Source: Novosphingobium aerophilum (GTDB lineage: Bacteria; Pseudomonadota; Alphaproteobacteria; Sphingomonadales; Sphingomonadaceae). Taken from it: a stretch of DNA of 64,000 bases. The notes under the pieces are model-generated. The model did no database searches, was not told where the DNA came from, and saw only the letters and a program-made list of their open reading frames with translations. The position numbers were made by a program, and so were the translations under genes. Of the stretch, positions 1-8,024 are shown one piece after another. Where the stretch lies: contig NZ_JACLAU010000001.1 of NCBI RefSeq assembly GCF_014230305.1, positions 1 to 64,000 on the forward strand, read 5' to 3'. Within the stretch, counting starts at the first letter, position 1. Each line of letters starts with the position of its first letter.

Positions 1-60
1 TCCGGGCCCAAGCTCCCCAGCGGGCTGCTACGACCAAGGGGGACGCGGGCTCGCGAACGG

Positions 61-90
61 GCGGGAGGCTCCGCTAGCGGAGCCTCCCGC
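61..90. repeat. 30-bp perfect palindrome
   Basis: The 30 bases are an uninterrupted palindrome with 15-bp arms (arm GCGGGAGGCTCCGCT). There is no U-tract on either side, so it is only a possible terminator for a gene left of the window; it could equally be a REP-type hairpin. Nothing recognisable as coding lies in 1-402. Confidence 0.6.
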
Positions 91-171
91 AATCGCATCA
101 TGCACCACTTTCAAGATACAAGGGGGAGGATCAGGAACGTCCGCTCTCCACCCAGTGTGCCCTTCCCACAC

Positions 172-307
172 CCGCTCAGCCTGAGCCTGTCGAAGGCCAC
201 GCGCTGACTTCAGCCCGACATCCCGGCTCGGCTGCGATCCCGGGCAAGTTGGAAGGACCAAGTCCAACCGTCACCACGTGGGCTTCGACAGGCTCAGCCT
301 GAGCGGG
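172..307. repeat. inverted pair of REP-like elements
   Basis: Positions 172-198 and 280-307 carry the same 27-base element in opposite orientation, with about two mismatches. Its core is CTTCGACAGGCTCAG and each copy contains the small palindrome CTCAG/CTGAG. Elements with this core are common in sphingomonad genomes (general knowledge). The 82 bases between them hold no gene that I can support. The pair lies downstream of the azoreductase stop codon and could fold as one large hairpin in a read-through transcript. Confidence 0.7.
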
Positions 308-402
308 TGTTGGGATAATGGAAGAAGACCATTCCGACCGGGAGGAGTTTGGCAGCTCCCCACAAAATCGGATCGCTTTCTGCCGCTGAACGCGGCCTCG
401 CC

Positions 403-1023
403 CTACCCCCGTAACAACCCCGCCAGGGCGTCCGCCTCGGCATAGGCGCGCTCCATCGCCGCCTCGACCTCTTCGGGGCTGCCATAGGTCGGCCGCACCT
501 GCAGCTCGTGCACGTCGGTCACCCCGATGAAGCCCAGCCAGGCGCGCATGTAGGCGGTCTGGAAATCCAGCTCGGCGCCGGGCTGGCCGGGGCGGATGTC
601 GAGCGCGCCCGAGCAGACCAGCACCGCGCGGCGGCCCGCGGCAAGACCGGTGACGCCCTCGGCCGAGACGGTGAACGCGAGGCCCGGCTGGGTCAGCACG
701 TCGATGTACTGCTTAAGGCGCCAGGGCACGCCGAAGTTCCACATCGGCACGCTGAACACGTGGGTGTCGAACGACAGGAAGTGGGCGACCGTGGCGCGGA
801 TGCCCTCCCATGCGGCGATCACCGCCGGGTCGACCGCGCGCCCCTCGATCAGGTCATAGCGCCCCTCGATCGCGGCGCCGTCGAAGGCCGGAAGCGTGGC
901 CGCGGCGAGGTCGAGCGTCTCGACCTCGGCCGCGCCGAGCCCGGCGATCAGGCGCCGGGCGACCTTGTCCGAGCGCGAGCGGTCGCCGCGCGGGCTCGCC
1001 GAGATATGCAGCAGCCGTGTCAT
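403..1023 (-). CDS. FMN-dependent NADH azoreductase / NAD(P)H quinone reductase family
   Basis: A 206-residue flavodoxin-like protein of the AzoR family, which uses FMN and NAD(P)H for two-electron reduction of quinones and azo compounds in the cytoplasm. The N-terminus MTRLLHISASPRGDRSRS is the beta1/phosphate-loop region that binds FMN phosphate. The segment PMWNFGVPWRLKQYIDV is the conserved AzoR P-M-x-N-F-x-x-P-x-x-L-K-x-Y motif, and GFIGVTDV near the C-terminus is also typical. The ATG at 1023 was chosen because the family begins there; the open frame continues upstream into unrelated sequence. It is the last gene of the 7.7-0.4 kb operon, 13 bases behind the acyl-CoA dehydrogenase. It may protect against quinones formed during ring catabolism (inference). 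Confidence 0.88.
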   Translation of the reverse strand: MTRLLHISASPRGDRSRSDKVARRLIAGLGAAEVETLDLAAATLPAFDGAAIEGRYDLIEGRAVDPAVIAAWEGIRATVAHFLSFDTHVFSVPMWNFGVPWRLKQYIDVLTQPGLAFTVSAEGVTGLAAGRRAVLVCSGALDIRPGQPGAELDFQTAYMRAWLGFIGVTDVHELQVRPTYGSPEEVEAAMERAYAEADALAGLLRG

Positions 1024-1036
1024 TCCCGCGGCCCCC

Positions 1037-2197
1037 TCAGCGTCGCTGGTCGAACCGGCGGCCCAGCAGGGCCCCGGCGATGTTGGTCTTCTGGATGTCG
1101 ATCGCGCCGCCGGCGATGCCCCAGCCCCATGAATCGCGCAGCCGCCGTTCCATCGGGAAGTCCTTGGAATAGCCATAGGCGCCCATCAGTTGCAGCGCGT
1201 CGCCGGTCACCTCGCGGGCGATGGTGTTGGCAAAGCACTTGCCGGTCGAGCTGTGCAGGACCGAGGGCAGCCCTTCCTGCGCCACGGCGGCGGCGCGCCA
1301 GATCAGCAGGCGGGCGGCCTCGACCTTCATGTGCATCTCGGCCAGCTTGAGCTGCACCGCCTGGAACTCGACGATCGGCTTGCCGAACTGCTTGCGCTCC
1401 TGGACATAGGCGGAAACGTCCTCCAGCGCGCCCGAGGCCTGGCCCAGCGCCATGGTGGCATTGCCGCAGCGCTCCAGATCGAAGGCTTCCATCAACTGCT
1501 TGAACCCGCCCGCCGGGACGATGATGTTGGCGGCCGGCACCTCGCAATCGTCGAAGTTGAGATCCGACGAGGGCACGCCGCGGAAGCCCATGAGCTGTTC
1601 GTTGGGACCGAAGGTCAGCCCCGGCGCATCCTTTTCGACCAGCACCGCGCCGATGCCCTTGGCGCCCGGATCGTCTGAGAGGCGGCAATAGACCACATAG
1701 GCATCGGCATGCCCCCCGCCCGAACACCAGCGCTTGGTGCCGTTGATCACCACGGTATCGCCGCGCACCTCGGCGCGGGTCTTGAGGTCGGTCAGGGCGC
1801 TGCCGGCGTCGGGTTCGGACATCGACACGGCCACCACCATGTCGCCCGCGCAGACCGCCGGGACGACCCGCCGCTTCAGTTCGTCCGAGCCGAAATGTTC
1901 GATCGCGCGGACCGGGCCGACCGAGGATTCGAAGATCGGGAAGGCCACGGCCGAGGAGATCTTGGCGAATTCCTCGAGCACGACCAGCGCCTCGATGTTG
2001 CCCAGCCCCAGCCCGCCCAGCGCGGACGAGACGTTGATCCCCAGAAAGCCCATCTCGGCATAGCGCTTCACCAGGGCATGGCTGGGCGGCTTGTTGTCGC
2101 GCTCGCACTCGGCGGCGATGGCGGGAAGCTCGGCCCGGGCGAATTCGCGGGCGGCGTCCTGCAACTGGCGCTGTTCGTCGGAGAGGGAGAAATTCAT
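1037..2197 (-). CDS. acyl-CoA dehydrogenase, isovaleryl-CoA dehydrogenase-type active site
   Basis: A 386-residue FAD-dependent acyl-CoA dehydrogenase that introduces an alpha,beta double bond into a CoA thioester. The N-terminal helical domain, the middle beta domain (SEPDAGS at 127-133, WCSGGGHADAYVV near 157-169) and the C-terminal helical domain (QERKQFGKPIVEFQAVQ near 266-282) are all present. The usual catalytic Glu of the medium-chain enzymes (Y-E-G-T) is replaced here by I-A-G-G (361-364). A Glu is found instead at 242 in FDLERCG, the position of the base in isovaleryl- and long-chain acyl-CoA dehydrogenases. It follows the E2 gene after a 26-base gap. The substrate is unknown; a branched or ring-derived acyl-CoA would fit. 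Confidence 0.92.
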   Translation of the reverse strand: MNFSLSDEQRQLQDAAREFARAELPAIAAECERDNKPPSHALVKRYAEMGFLGINVSSALGGLGLGNIEALVVLEEFAKISSAVAFPIFESSVGPVRAIEHFGSDELKRRVVPAVCAGDMVVAVSMSEPDAGSALTDLKTRAEVRGDTVVINGTKRWCSGGGHADAYVVYCRLSDDPGAKGIGAVLVEKDAPGLTFGPNEQLMGFRGVPSSDLNFDDCEVPAANIIVPAGGFKQLMEAFDLERCGNATMALGQASGALEDVSAYVQERKQFGKPIVEFQAVQLKLAEMHMKVEAARLLIWRAAAVAQEGLPSVLHSSTGKCFANTIAREVTGDALQLMGAYGYSKDFPMERRLRDSWGWGIAGGAIDIQKTNIAGALLGRRFDQRR

Positions 2198-2223
2198 CGA
2201 TCTGGCTTTCAGGGGGTTGGGGT

Positions 2224-3600
2224 TCAGGCAAGCAGCTCGGGCTGCTCGATCAGGCGGGCCAGGGCGGCCATGAAGCGGCCGGCGTCGGCCCCGTCGATCG
2301 CGCGATGGTCGCAGCTCAGCGAGAGGTGGAGCACCGGGACGATCCGCAATGCGCCATCATCGGCGATCGGTTCGGGACGGGCCGAACCGACCGCCAGGAT
2401 CGCGCCCTGCGGCGGGTTGATGATCGCATCGAACTGTTCGACCCCGAAACTGCCGAGGTTGGAGAGCGAGAAGCTGCCGCCGGAGAACTCCTCTGGCCGA
2501 AGCTGGCCGGTCCGGGCCCGTGCCGCCAGCGCCTTCATCGTGGCGGCAATCGCGGCCAGGCTCTGCGTCTCGGCGGCGAAGACGATCGGGGTGACAAGCC
2601 CGCGCTCCGTCGCCACGGCCACGGCCACATCGGCTTGGGCGAACTGATGGATGTCCTGGCCGTGCACCTGGACATTGATCGCCGGGACTTCGCCCAGGGC
2701 CAGGGCACAGGCGCGGATCAGATAGTCATTGACGCTGGGGCGATCGCCCTTGGCAGCGGCGCGGTGGGCCAACAGGCGGTCGGCGCGGACCCTGCGGCGG
2801 ACATAGAAGTGCGGAATCTCCTGCTTGGCCTGGGTCAGCCGGCGCGCGATCGTGCGCCGCATCGATGACATCGGCATGACCTGGGGAACGCCCGCGGCGG
2901 CGGCGGTGGCCGGCCGGGCATTGGCCACGGCGGCGAGCACGTCGGCGCGGCGAACCTTGCCGCGCGGGCCGGTGCCGGCCACCTTGGCCAGGTCCAGCTC
3001 GTGCAGCGCGGCGAGCCGCCGGGCGACCGGAGTGGCCCGGACCGGGCCTTCGGGCAGGAGCGGCAACGGGCCGACCAGCGCCGGGGCCACCGGGGCGCGG
3101 GCCGCCTGGTGAACGTCCTGCACCGAAATCCGGCCATGACGGCCCGATCCCTGGACCTGGCTCAGGTCCAGCCCCAGCGCCTGGGCCTCGGCCAGCGCCG
3201 CCGGGCTGATCGCCAGCCCGGCGGGGACCGGCGGCGGGGCAGGCGGTGCGGCAGGGGCCGCGGCGGGGGCGGTGTCAGCGGCATCGGGATCGAAGCGGGT
3301 GTCCGACGGCCGGAACCCGGCGATCAGCGCGTCGATCTCGGCCGCGCTCGCCTCACCGCCGTCCGACAGCACGGCCAGCAGGGCGCCGACCGGATAGGTC
3401 TCGCCCGGCTTCGCCAGGATCCGCACGAAGCGCCCGTCGGCCTCGGCCTCGACCTCGTTGGTGATCTTGTCGGTCTCGATCAGGGTCAGCACGGTGCCGC
3501 GGGTGAAGGGGGCGTTTTCCGCCACCATCCAGTCGGCGATCGTGCCTTCGGCCATCTCGATGCCCCACTTGGGCATGGTGAACGGCTTGAGCTTGGCCAT
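2224..3600 (-). CDS. dihydrolipoamide acyltransferase (E2) of a 2-oxoacid dehydrogenase complex, with two apparent peripheral-subunit-binding domains
   Basis: The 458-residue core subunit carries the acyl group from E1 to CoA. The lipoyl domain (about 1-80) has the lipoylation site ETDKI with Lys45. An Ala/Pro linker (108-127) follows. Then come two segments that both read as peripheral-subunit-binding domains: about 130-166 (with GSGRHGRISVQDV) and about 188-225 (with GTGPRGKVRRADV). The catalytic domain ends with the SCDHRAIDG motif (His432, Asp436). The start is the ATG at 3600, where the lipoyl domain begins; a TTG at 3618 that overlaps the E1beta stop codon is the alternative. It forms an operon with E1alpha and E1beta. 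No E3 gene is in the window, so a shared E3 is expected to complete the complex. Confidence 0.93.
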   Translation of the reverse strand: MAKLKPFTMPKWGIEMAEGTIADWMVAENAPFTRGTVLTLIETDKITNEVEAEADGRFVRILAKPGETYPVGALLAVLSDGGEASAAEIDALIAGFRPSDTRFDPDAADTAPAAAPAAPPAPPPVPAGLAISPAALAEAQALGLDLSQVQGSGRHGRISVQDVHQAARAPVAPALVGPLPLLPEGPVRATPVARRLAALHELDLAKVAGTGPRGKVRRADVLAAVANARPATAAAAGVPQVMPMSSMRRTIARRLTQAKQEIPHFYVRRRVRADRLLAHRAAAKGDRPSVNDYLIRACALALGEVPAINVQVHGQDIHQFAQADVAVAVATERGLVTPIVFAAETQSLAAIAATMKALAARARTGQLRPEEFSGGSFSLSNLGSFGVEQFDAIINPPQGAILAVGSARPEPIADDGALRIVPVLHLSLSCDHRAIDGADAGRFMAALARLIEQPELLA

Positions 3601-3614
3601 GGTCCGGGCCCCGC

Positions 3615-4625
3615 TCAACGGAACGCGAGGGTGCGACGGACCGCATCCTCGACCGTCTGGGGGGAAGGCAGCCAGGCCCGCTCGAGCACGCGCGAGAACG
3701 GGATCGGCGCGTGCGGTCCGGTGACCAGCGCCGGGGGCGCCTTCAGGCTGGTGAAGGCCCGCGCCGCGACCAGCGCGGCGATGTCGGCGGCCAGGCTGCA
3801 GCGTGGCGGGCTCTCGTCCACCACCACCAGCCGCCCGGTCTGCTCGACCGAATCGAGCACCGCGTCCTCGTCCATCGGGCTGGTCGTCCTGAGGTCGATC
3901 AGGTCCACCCCGATCCCGTCCGCGGCCAGCTTGTCCGCCGCCTTTTCGGCGAAGTTGACCATGCGGCCGCAGGCCACCACGGTCACGTCGCCGCCCTCGC
4001 GCACCATCCGCGCCTGGCCGAAGGGAATGCGGTACTCGCCCTCGGGCACCTCGCCCTTCACGCCGTAGAGCGCCTTGTGCTCGAAGAACATCACCGGATC
4101 GTCACCGCGCAGCGCCTCGGTCAGCAGGCCCTTGGCATCGGCCGGGGTGGTCGGCAGGACCACCTTCAGCCCGGGCATCGCGGTCAGCAGGGCATAGACC
4201 GACTGGCTGTGCTGCGCCGCGGTCTGCATCCCCGCGCCATAGACCATCCGGACCACCGCCGGGCAGCGGGTCTTGCCGCCGAACATGTACCGGAACTTGG
4301 CCATCTGGTTCCACAGCTGGTCCAGGCTGACCCCGACGAAATCGGCGAACATCAGTTCGGCCACCGGGCGCTTCCCGGCCAGCGCCGCACCCGCCGCCGC
4401 GCCCACGATCGCGCTTTCCGAAATCGGTGTGTCGATCACCCGGTCGGGGCCGAACTTGGCCCACAGCCCGGCAGAGGTCCCCCAGATCCCGCCGATCGCC
4501 TCGGGCCCGCCGGCCGTGCCGTTGCCGCCGACCACGTCCTCCCCCAGCAACATGATGTCGCTGTCGCGCTCCATCTCGGCGTGGAGCGTGCTGAGGATCG
4601 CCTCGCGAATGTTCATCACCGCCAT
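3615..4625 (-). CDS. 2-oxoacid dehydrogenase E1 beta subunit (acetoin/pyruvate dehydrogenase type)
   Basis: A 336-residue transketolase-fold subunit that pairs with E1alpha for thiamine-diphosphate-dependent oxidative decarboxylation. Diagnostic stretches are MLLGEDVV near the N-terminus, DTPISESAIVGAAAGAAL, ADFVGVSLDQLWNQMAKFRYMFGG, and a C-terminal RVDLIDLRT-like segment (VDLIDLRTTSPMDED) followed by VVVDESPP. The Glu in ISESAIVG corresponds to the residue near the TPP imino nitrogen. The start ATG at 4625 is preceded by a GAGGA ribosome-binding site. It lies 12 bases after E1alpha and overlaps the alternative TTG start of E2. The subunit sizes match the small heterotetrameric E1 of acetoin dehydrogenase (AcoAB), but the substrate remains open. 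Confidence 0.93.
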   Translation of the reverse strand: MAVMNIREAILSTLHAEMERDSDIMLLGEDVVGGNGTAGGPEAIGGIWGTSAGLWAKFGPDRVIDTPISESAIVGAAAGAALAGKRPVAELMFADFVGVSLDQLWNQMAKFRYMFGGKTRCPAVVRMVYGAGMQTAAQHSQSVYALLTAMPGLKVVLPTTPADAKGLLTEALRGDDPVMFFEHKALYGVKGEVPEGEYRIPFGQARMVREGGDVTVVACGRMVNFAEKAADKLAADGIGVDLIDLRTTSPMDEDAVLDSVEQTGRLVVVDESPPRCSLAADIAALVAARAFTSLKAPPALVTGPHAPIPFSRVLERAWLPSPQTVEDAVRRTLAFR

Positions 4626-4637
4626 GGTCGTTCGTCC

Positions 4638-5615
4638 TCAGTGGTATTCGGCATAGACATCGTCGGCGACGGTCGCCGGATCGGGATCGGCGGCGGCACG
4701 GGCCTCGGCCACGGCCGCGTCGATCAGGGCGGCCACCTCGGCGTCGACCGCGTCGAGCTCGGCCCCGGCCAGCAGCCCGGCCCCGGTCACCCGGGCGCGG
4801 AAGCCCTTCAGGCAATCGCGCTCGGCACGGATCCGGTCGATCTCGCCCGGGCCGCGATAGCGCTGGGGATCGCCTTCGAAGTGGCCATAGAAGCGTTCGG
4901 TATCGAGCTCGATCGCGGCCGGCCCGCCGCCGCCGCGAACGTGCTCCAGCAGGTCGCGGAACGCTTCGTAGGTGTCGAAGAAATCGCACCCGTTGGCGCG
5001 CCACACCTTCATCCCGAAGGCTTCGGCCCGGCTGGCGATGTCGCGCGCGGTGCCCACGGCATAGGCATCGCCGGTGTGTTCGGAATAGTGGTTGTTCTCG
5101 AAGACGAAGATCGCCGGGGCCCTGGTGACCACGGCCAGGTTCATCGCCTCGAAGGTGGTGCCCTGGTTGCAGGCCCCGTCGCCCGAGAAGGCGACCCCCA
5201 CCCGGCCCTTGCCGTCGACCTTGGCGGCGAGCGCCGCGCCCACCGCCTGCGGCGCCCCGCCACCGACGATGCCGTTGGCGCCGAGCATGCCCACGTCGAG
5301 GTCGGCGATATGCATCGAACCGCCCCGCCCCTTGCACAGCCCGCCAGCGCGGCCATAGATCTCCAGCATCATGCCCTTCACGTCGCAGCCCTTGGCGATG
5401 CAGTGGCCATGGCCGCGATGGGTCGAGACGATCTTGTCCTCGATCGTCAACTGGTCGCAGATCCCGACCGCGACGGCTTCCTGCCCGGCATAGAGGTGGG
5501 TGAAGCCGGCGATCTCGCCGGTCTTGATCTCCTCGTGCAGGCGTTCCTCGAACGCGCGGATCGTCGCCATGCGCCGGTAGGCGCCAAGCAGCTGGTCGTG
5601 CCCCAGTTGCAGCAT
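4638..5615 (-). CDS. 2-oxoacid dehydrogenase E1 alpha subunit (acetoin/pyruvate dehydrogenase type)
   Basis: The 325-residue subunit binds thiamine diphosphate through the motif that begins GDGACNQG at 145 and ends NN at 174-175. HLYAGQEAVAVG (40-51) and the loop STHRGHGH (64-71), whose His residues face the active site in this family, are also present. The short length and the lack of an N-terminal extension place it with AcoA/PdhA of the heterotetrameric enzymes. The ribosome-binding site is GAGAGGAA, 10 bases after the Rieske stop. Because the complex is encoded between a Rieske oxygenase and an acyl-CoA dehydrogenase, its substrate is probably a 2-oxoacid or alpha-diketone made during breakdown of the operon's compound (inference). 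Confidence 0.93.
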   Translation of the reverse strand: MLQLGHDQLLGAYRRMATIRAFEERLHEEIKTGEIAGFTHLYAGQEAVAVGICDQLTIEDKIVSTHRGHGHCIAKGCDVKGMMLEIYGRAGGLCKGRGGSMHIADLDVGMLGANGIVGGGAPQAVGAALAAKVDGKGRVGVAFSGDGACNQGTTFEAMNLAVVTRAPAIFVFENNHYSEHTGDAYAVGTARDIASRAEAFGMKVWRANGCDFFDTYEAFRDLLEHVRGGGGPAAIELDTERFYGHFEGDPQRYRGPGEIDRIRAERDCLKGFRARVTGAGLLAGAELDAVDAEVAALIDAAVAEARAAADPDPATVADDVYAEYH

Positions 5616-5625
5616 CGGGTTCCTC

Positions 5626-6975
5626 TCAGATGTCGTCCGGGCCCTTGCCGCCGGGACCGTAGATGTAATCGTCCAGCACCTTGTGGAAGTGCCGGATGCG
5701 CAGCTCCTGCTCGCCGATCCACAGCCCGGGGAAGCTGTCGGACTGCATCCCCAGCTGGACGGTGGGCAGGTTGTGGGCGTCCTGATCGAGCACCTGGCCG
5801 ATGCTGCGGTCGCCGTGCTTGAAGCGGCGATGCTTGACGCGCTCGGGCCAGGGCTCGCCCTCGGGCACCAGTTCGAACACCCAGACGTCGTAGAGCATCT
5901 TGTTGGGGTCGGTGGCGTGAGGCCGCTGGCGGAACATCAGGATGTCGTCGGCGTGGACGTTCAGCGCCACGTTGGGGAAGATCATGTAGTGATAATCGTC
6001 GGTCAGCTGATCGTCGTTCAGCGCCGAATAGTCCTTCCCCTGGGCCGGACCATGTTCGCGCTTGAAGCGCTGCACATCGCGCCGGATGTCGCCCACCCGC
6101 CCTTCGTAGTCGGCCGGGTCCATCCCGGCATTGCGCATGATCTCGTCGATCGCCGGGGGAATCGTGCTGGGCATGGCAACCCGCGGCGAGATCGTCGCGA
6201 AGGGGATCAGGTAGCGGTTGTGCCGTTCGTAGCAGTCGATCTGGACGTTGACGTCGTCGAGGTACCACAGCAGCTGGGGGTGGATCCCCTGGACATGGTA
6301 GGTTTCGTTGAAGGCATCGACCGAGGCCTTCCAGTTGCAGTCCCATTCCACCGTGACATCGCGCTTCCACGCCATCCGCTCGGGGTGGTAGGGCTCGAGG
6401 TGATCCTTCAGCGGCGCGATGTAGTCATCGAACGGCTCGACCTCGGGGTTGAGCGAGAACCAGACGAAGCTGTTCCACTCGGTGCAGGGCAGGCTGCGCA
6501 GGGTCATGCCGGGAGGGCCGCCCTGGGGGAAGGTGCACAGGTCGGGCAGCCGCTCGATCCTGCCGTCCAGGCCATAGGTCCAATGATGGTACATGCAGCG
6601 GAACTCGGTCGCCTTGCCGATCCCTTCGGGGCGCAGGCGGTTGCCGCGGTGCAGGCAGACATTGGGAAAGCAGCGCAGCGAACCATCGGCCTGGCGCACG
6701 ATCAGCACCGATTCCTTGCCGATCTCGGTGCAGATGTAGTCGCCCGGCTCGGGGATGTCGTCGGCGCGCCCGCCCAGCAGCCAGACCTTGGTCCAGACCC
6801 GCTCCCACTCCAGCTTCATGAACTCTTCGGAGTAGTACCGCTCGGCCGGGATCACCGCCGTGCCCAGTTCGGGATCGGGCGCCTTCTCCACCGGGGTGCG
6901 ACCGCCGGGCCGCGCGGGATCGACGCGGATCACGTCGACGACGCGCTTCACATCCATCCGCGCGGTGTCCCACAT
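5626..6975 (-). CDS. Rieske non-haem iron oxygenase, catalytic (alpha) subunit
   Basis: A 449-residue terminal oxygenase. The Rieske [2Fe-2S] ligands are Cys107/His109 (CLHRG) and Cys127/His130 (CMYHHW). The catalytic domain has NWKASVDAFNETYHVQGIH, which gives Glu224, His227 and His232 for the mononuclear iron and electron bridge; Glu takes the place of the more usual bridging Asp. It activates O2 to hydroxylate or dihydroxylate an organic substrate with electrons from a ferredoxin and reductase, neither of which is encoded in the window. No small beta subunit is nearby. The start ATG overlaps the stop codon of the preceding SDR (ATGA), so the two are probably translationally coupled. It is of the same length and overall layout as the oxygenase at 17.2-18.6 kb. 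Confidence 0.93.
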   Translation of the reverse strand: MWDTARMDVKRVVDVIRVDPARPGGRTPVEKAPDPELGTAVIPAERYYSEEFMKLEWERVWTKVWLLGGRADDIPEPGDYICTEIGKESVLIVRQADGSLRCFPNVCLHRGNRLRPEGIGKATEFRCMYHHWTYGLDGRIERLPDLCTFPQGGPPGMTLRSLPCTEWNSFVWFSLNPEVEPFDDYIAPLKDHLEPYHPERMAWKRDVTVEWDCNWKASVDAFNETYHVQGIHPQLLWYLDDVNVQIDCYERHNRYLIPFATISPRVAMPSTIPPAIDEIMRNAGMDPADYEGRVGDIRRDVQRFKREHGPAQGKDYSALNDDQLTDDYHYMIFPNVALNVHADDILMFRQRPHATDPNKMLYDVWVFELVPEGEPWPERVKHRRFKHGDRSIGQVLDQDAHNLPTVQLGMQSDSFPGLWIGEQELRIRHFHKVLDDYIYGPGGKGPDDI

Positions 6976-7736
6976 CAGAAGTGCGTCCGGTTGGTGAAGC
7001 CCCCGTCAACCACCAGGTGCGACCCGTTGCACCAGCTCGCCGCATCGCTGGCCAGGAACACGATGGCGCGGGCGATCTCCTCGGGCCGGCCCAGCCGGCC
7101 CATCGGCTGCTGGCGCAACTGGGACTGGTAGAACTTCTCCATCGTGCCCTTGATCATGTCCCAGTTGCCGCCCTCGAACTCGACCGGCCCGGGCGAGACC
7201 ACGTTAACCCGGATCCCGTCCTTGCCGTGAGCCAGCGCCAGCTGCTTGCCGTAGGTGATCAGCGAGGCCTTCATCGCGTTGTAGGCCTGCGGTCCGCCCA
7301 TGGCCTCCAGCGCCGAGGTGGTGGAGACCAGCACGATCGCCCCGCGCTGCTGCTCGGTCATGGTCGGGATCACCGCCTCGATCGCGCGGACCGGGCCCAT
7401 CACGTCGGTTTCGAAGGCGTTGTACCAGTACTTCTCGCTGCCGATGCCGCCGCTGGCCGAGCTCAGCGGGATCAGCACGTCGACCCCTTCCAGCGCCTCG
7501 ATCGCCCAGTCGAGCCAGGCCTTGTAGTCATCGGCGCGCTTCACGTTGACCGGCTTGCCGACCACCCGCGTGCCATAGCGCGACAGCGCGGCCACCGCGT
7601 CCTTGACCGAATCCTCGCCCCGCGCGCTCAGCGCCACGTCGCAGCCTTCGCGGGCCAGCACCTCGGCCACGGCGTAGCCGATCCCGCGCGCCCCGCCGAC
7701 GACGATCGCCTTCTTTCCCTGCAGCCCGAGATCCAT
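6975..7736 (-). CDS. SDR-family NAD(P)-dependent oxidoreductase
   Basis: A 253-residue classical SDR, the first gene of the 7-gene operon. The cofactor motif is GGARGIG near the N-terminus, the catalytic serine lies in VSTTSALEA, and the Tyr/Lys pair is YNAMK. The C-terminus has the usual NVVSPGPV and VVDGG segments. The NNAG motif is replaced by SSAS (LIPLSSASGG), a departure from the family. The ATG at 7736 is preceded by AGGAAAGGG and starts the Rossmann fold directly. It likely oxidises an alcohol or diol made by the neighbouring Rieske oxygenase, with which it is translationally coupled. Confidence 0.92.
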   Translation of the reverse strand: MDLGLQGKKAIVVGGARGIGYAVAEVLAREGCDVALSARGEDSVKDAVAALSRYGTRVVGKPVNVKRADDYKAWLDWAIEALEGVDVLIPLSSASGGIGSEKYWYNAFETDVMGPVRAIEAVIPTMTEQQRGAIVLVSTTSALEAMGGPQAYNAMKASLITYGKQLALAHGKDGIRVNVVSPGPVEFEGGNWDMIKGTMEKFYQSQLRQQPMGRLGRPEEIARAIVFLASDAASWCNGSHLVVDGGFTNRTHF

Positions 7737-7892
7737 GCCACGCCCTTTCCTCTGCGCCCGTTCGGTAGGACAAAGGCAAGGCCGCGCAGTTCGCCGCACG
7801 ATCTGGTCGACCGCTCCGGATCGCGCCCCAGACCTTGTCCTTTCTCCCTGGCCGCGCAGTCTATTGAACGGCCCGGGCGTTGCAAACAAAAA

Positions 7893-7914
7893 ACATGCTT
7901 GCATGCTTTTTTTT
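7893..7914. promoter_or_regulatory. putative TetR operator between divergent operons
   Basis: CATGC-TT-GCATG forms a palindrome flanked by an A-run on the left and eight T on the right, roughly midway between the SDR start (7736) and the TetR start (8025). It is the only A/T-rich stretch in the 288-base gap. Related sequences occur at 13617, 15231, 21213 and 21304, all in divergent promoter regions. Binding by the adjacent TetR is an inference. Confidence 0.55.
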
Positions 7915-8024
7915 GGTCGCGCATGCTGCGCCCTGACGGATCGCGCGCCGATGCCCCGGGATGGCCCTGGGGTAAGGCCAGCACGGCCGCAGGGGAGAGG
8001 CCGGATCCGGCCGACAGGACAGGC

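Noticed and set aside
3711..5822. A 703-codon open frame on the plus strand opposite E1alpha/E1beta
   Set aside because: Same reason: antisense to two well-supported genes with no homology of its own.
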